DNA of 64,000 nt. Source: Chionis minor (taxonomy: Eukaryota; Chordata; Aves; Charadriiformes; Chionididae). The stretch covers positions 1,471,775 through 1,535,774 of the forward strand of contig VZSF01008499.1 of the NCBI GenBank assembly GCA_013398295.1. Direction: 5' to 3'. The position numbers and the translations under genes are program-made. Under the pieces are notes generated by a model. It was not told the DNA's origin, did not search any database, and worked only from the letters and a program-made list of their open reading frames with translations. Positions 63,440 through 64,000 of this stretch are shown piece after piece. How positions within the stretch are numbered: position 1 is the stretch's first letter; the number at the start of each line of letters is the position of its first letter.

Positions 63440-63780
63440 GACAGGTAAGCTGGGAAGGGGTAGAAAGTGAGTGATTTCTTTTCTCACACAGAGCAGATAA
63501 TTTCCTGTCCCGTGCACAAAGTCTGATTGGTTTCCTGTCAGAACAGCCGGGTCTCTGAGTCTTTTGATCACTTTCCTCTGGCCCTTCCCAGTTGCTCTGA
63601 TTAGAGATTGATCCCTGTGCCGCTCTTTGATCCGCAGCTCTGGCAGTCCACAGGTGCCATATATCATCACATTAGCAGGCCACAGCAGTATTAATCTCCC
63701 CCCTGCTAAATCTGCAAGTGGACCGCGTATTCTAGTCACTCGCAGAGGTCTCTGAAACTTTGCTTTCTATTAAAAGATAT
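63440..63780. promoter_or_regulatory. Candidate enhancer or conserved noncoding element
   Basis: A GC-balanced block that stands out from its AT-rich surroundings. It contains two TCF/LEF-like words (CTTTTGATCA at 63561-63570, CTTTGATC at 63625-63632), GATTAG and TTAATCT homeodomain-like words, and a CAGGTG E-box at 63651-63656. A 101-codon minus-strand frame crosses it but looks like no known protein. The combination resembles developmental enhancers. Conservation has not been tested. Confidence 0.3.
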
Positions 63781-64000
63781 GACGTAGAACGCTTTTATCT
63801 GGGGAGTCCCAAGTTCAAAGTTGAGAGAATTGAATTAGCCTCGAATCTGCATTTCTGCTTTATTTCATTACAGTTCAGAGAGTTTTGTGAGCTCCCAGCT
63901 TAGCCTTTTGTGTTGGTTTGTGCCCAGGGAGAAAGCTTGTTCCAGCTGACAGGAAAAGTAGTAAATTTTTCAAATACACGCCACCACCACCATGCCCCCC
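63781..64000. other. Unique sequence up to the window edge
   Basis: No gene is established. The last 20 bases hold CCACCACCACCATGC, an ATG (63992-63994) in near-perfect Kozak context. The frame is cut off by the window end and only continues with CCC codons, so it cannot be judged. Confidence 0.4.

Noticed and set aside
1..64000. CRISPR arrays, operons, phage or insertion sequences
   Set aside because: No regularly spaced identical repeats and no bacterial-type coding density; CR1 elements show a bird nuclear origin.

Overview
The window reads as a stretch of bird nuclear genome without genes, either intergenic or deep intronic. The bird assignment rests on five clear copies of the CR1 (chicken repeat 1) LINE. 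Their 3' ends carry the typical ATTCTATGA-type tail, or its complement TCATAGAAT. There is also one GC-rich element, about 1.06 kb long, that matches my memory of an avian retroviral LTR family. I saw no Alu, L1 or MIR sequence, no bacterial-type coding density, no operon and no CRISPR array. Base composition is AT-rich and CpG-poor, apart from a few short patches.

No protein-coding gene, tRNA, rRNA or other known RNA gene could be supported. All long reading frames are short (60 to 192 codons). The longest ones lie on the LTR, on CR1 copies or in CpG-rich patches, and none resembles a known protein family apart from eroded CR1 reverse transcriptase.

Layout: 1-8800 is AT-rich unique sequence with one GC/CpG-enriched patch near 1.9-2.1 kb. 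8811-9130 is a compact CpG-island-like patch. 9.1-12.3 kb is unique sequence. 12.32-13.39 kb is a long, old CR1 copy on the plus strand that still shows reverse-transcriptase remnants. 15.34-15.63 kb (plus) and 16.33-16.77 kb (minus) are two CR1 tails facing each other. 18.76-19.82 kb is a solo-LTR-like element with a TATA-like box, a very strong G-quadruplex motif and an AATAAA signal. 20-34.4 kb is unique sequence with one short CR1 tail at 27.4 kb, several perfect inverted repeats and a double hairpin at 33.4 kb. 34.4-34.8 kb is a CpG-bearing candidate regulatory block. 34.8-46.2 kb is unique sequence with an 18-G run, an ambiguous base (N) at 39264 and an inverted-repeat cluster at 43.7 kb. 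46.27-46.45 kb is a fifth CR1 tail. 46.5-63.4 kb is unique sequence with a candidate regulatory block at 55.7-56.1 kb and a GATA/SMAD-type palindrome at 59.4 kb. 63.44-63.78 kb is the best-looking candidate conserved enhancer.

I found no undescribed multi-gene system. The items most worth checking are the isolated CpG patch at 8.8-9.1 kb, the G-quadruplex beside the LTR's TATA-like box, the palindrome at 59390-59417, the hairpin clusters at 33.4 and 43.7 kb, and the possible enhancers at 34.4, 55.7 and 63.5 kb. Deciding on these needs cross-species alignment, RNA data or open-chromatin data. All identifications come from reading the sequence by eye, so repeat family names are from memory and boundaries are approximate.
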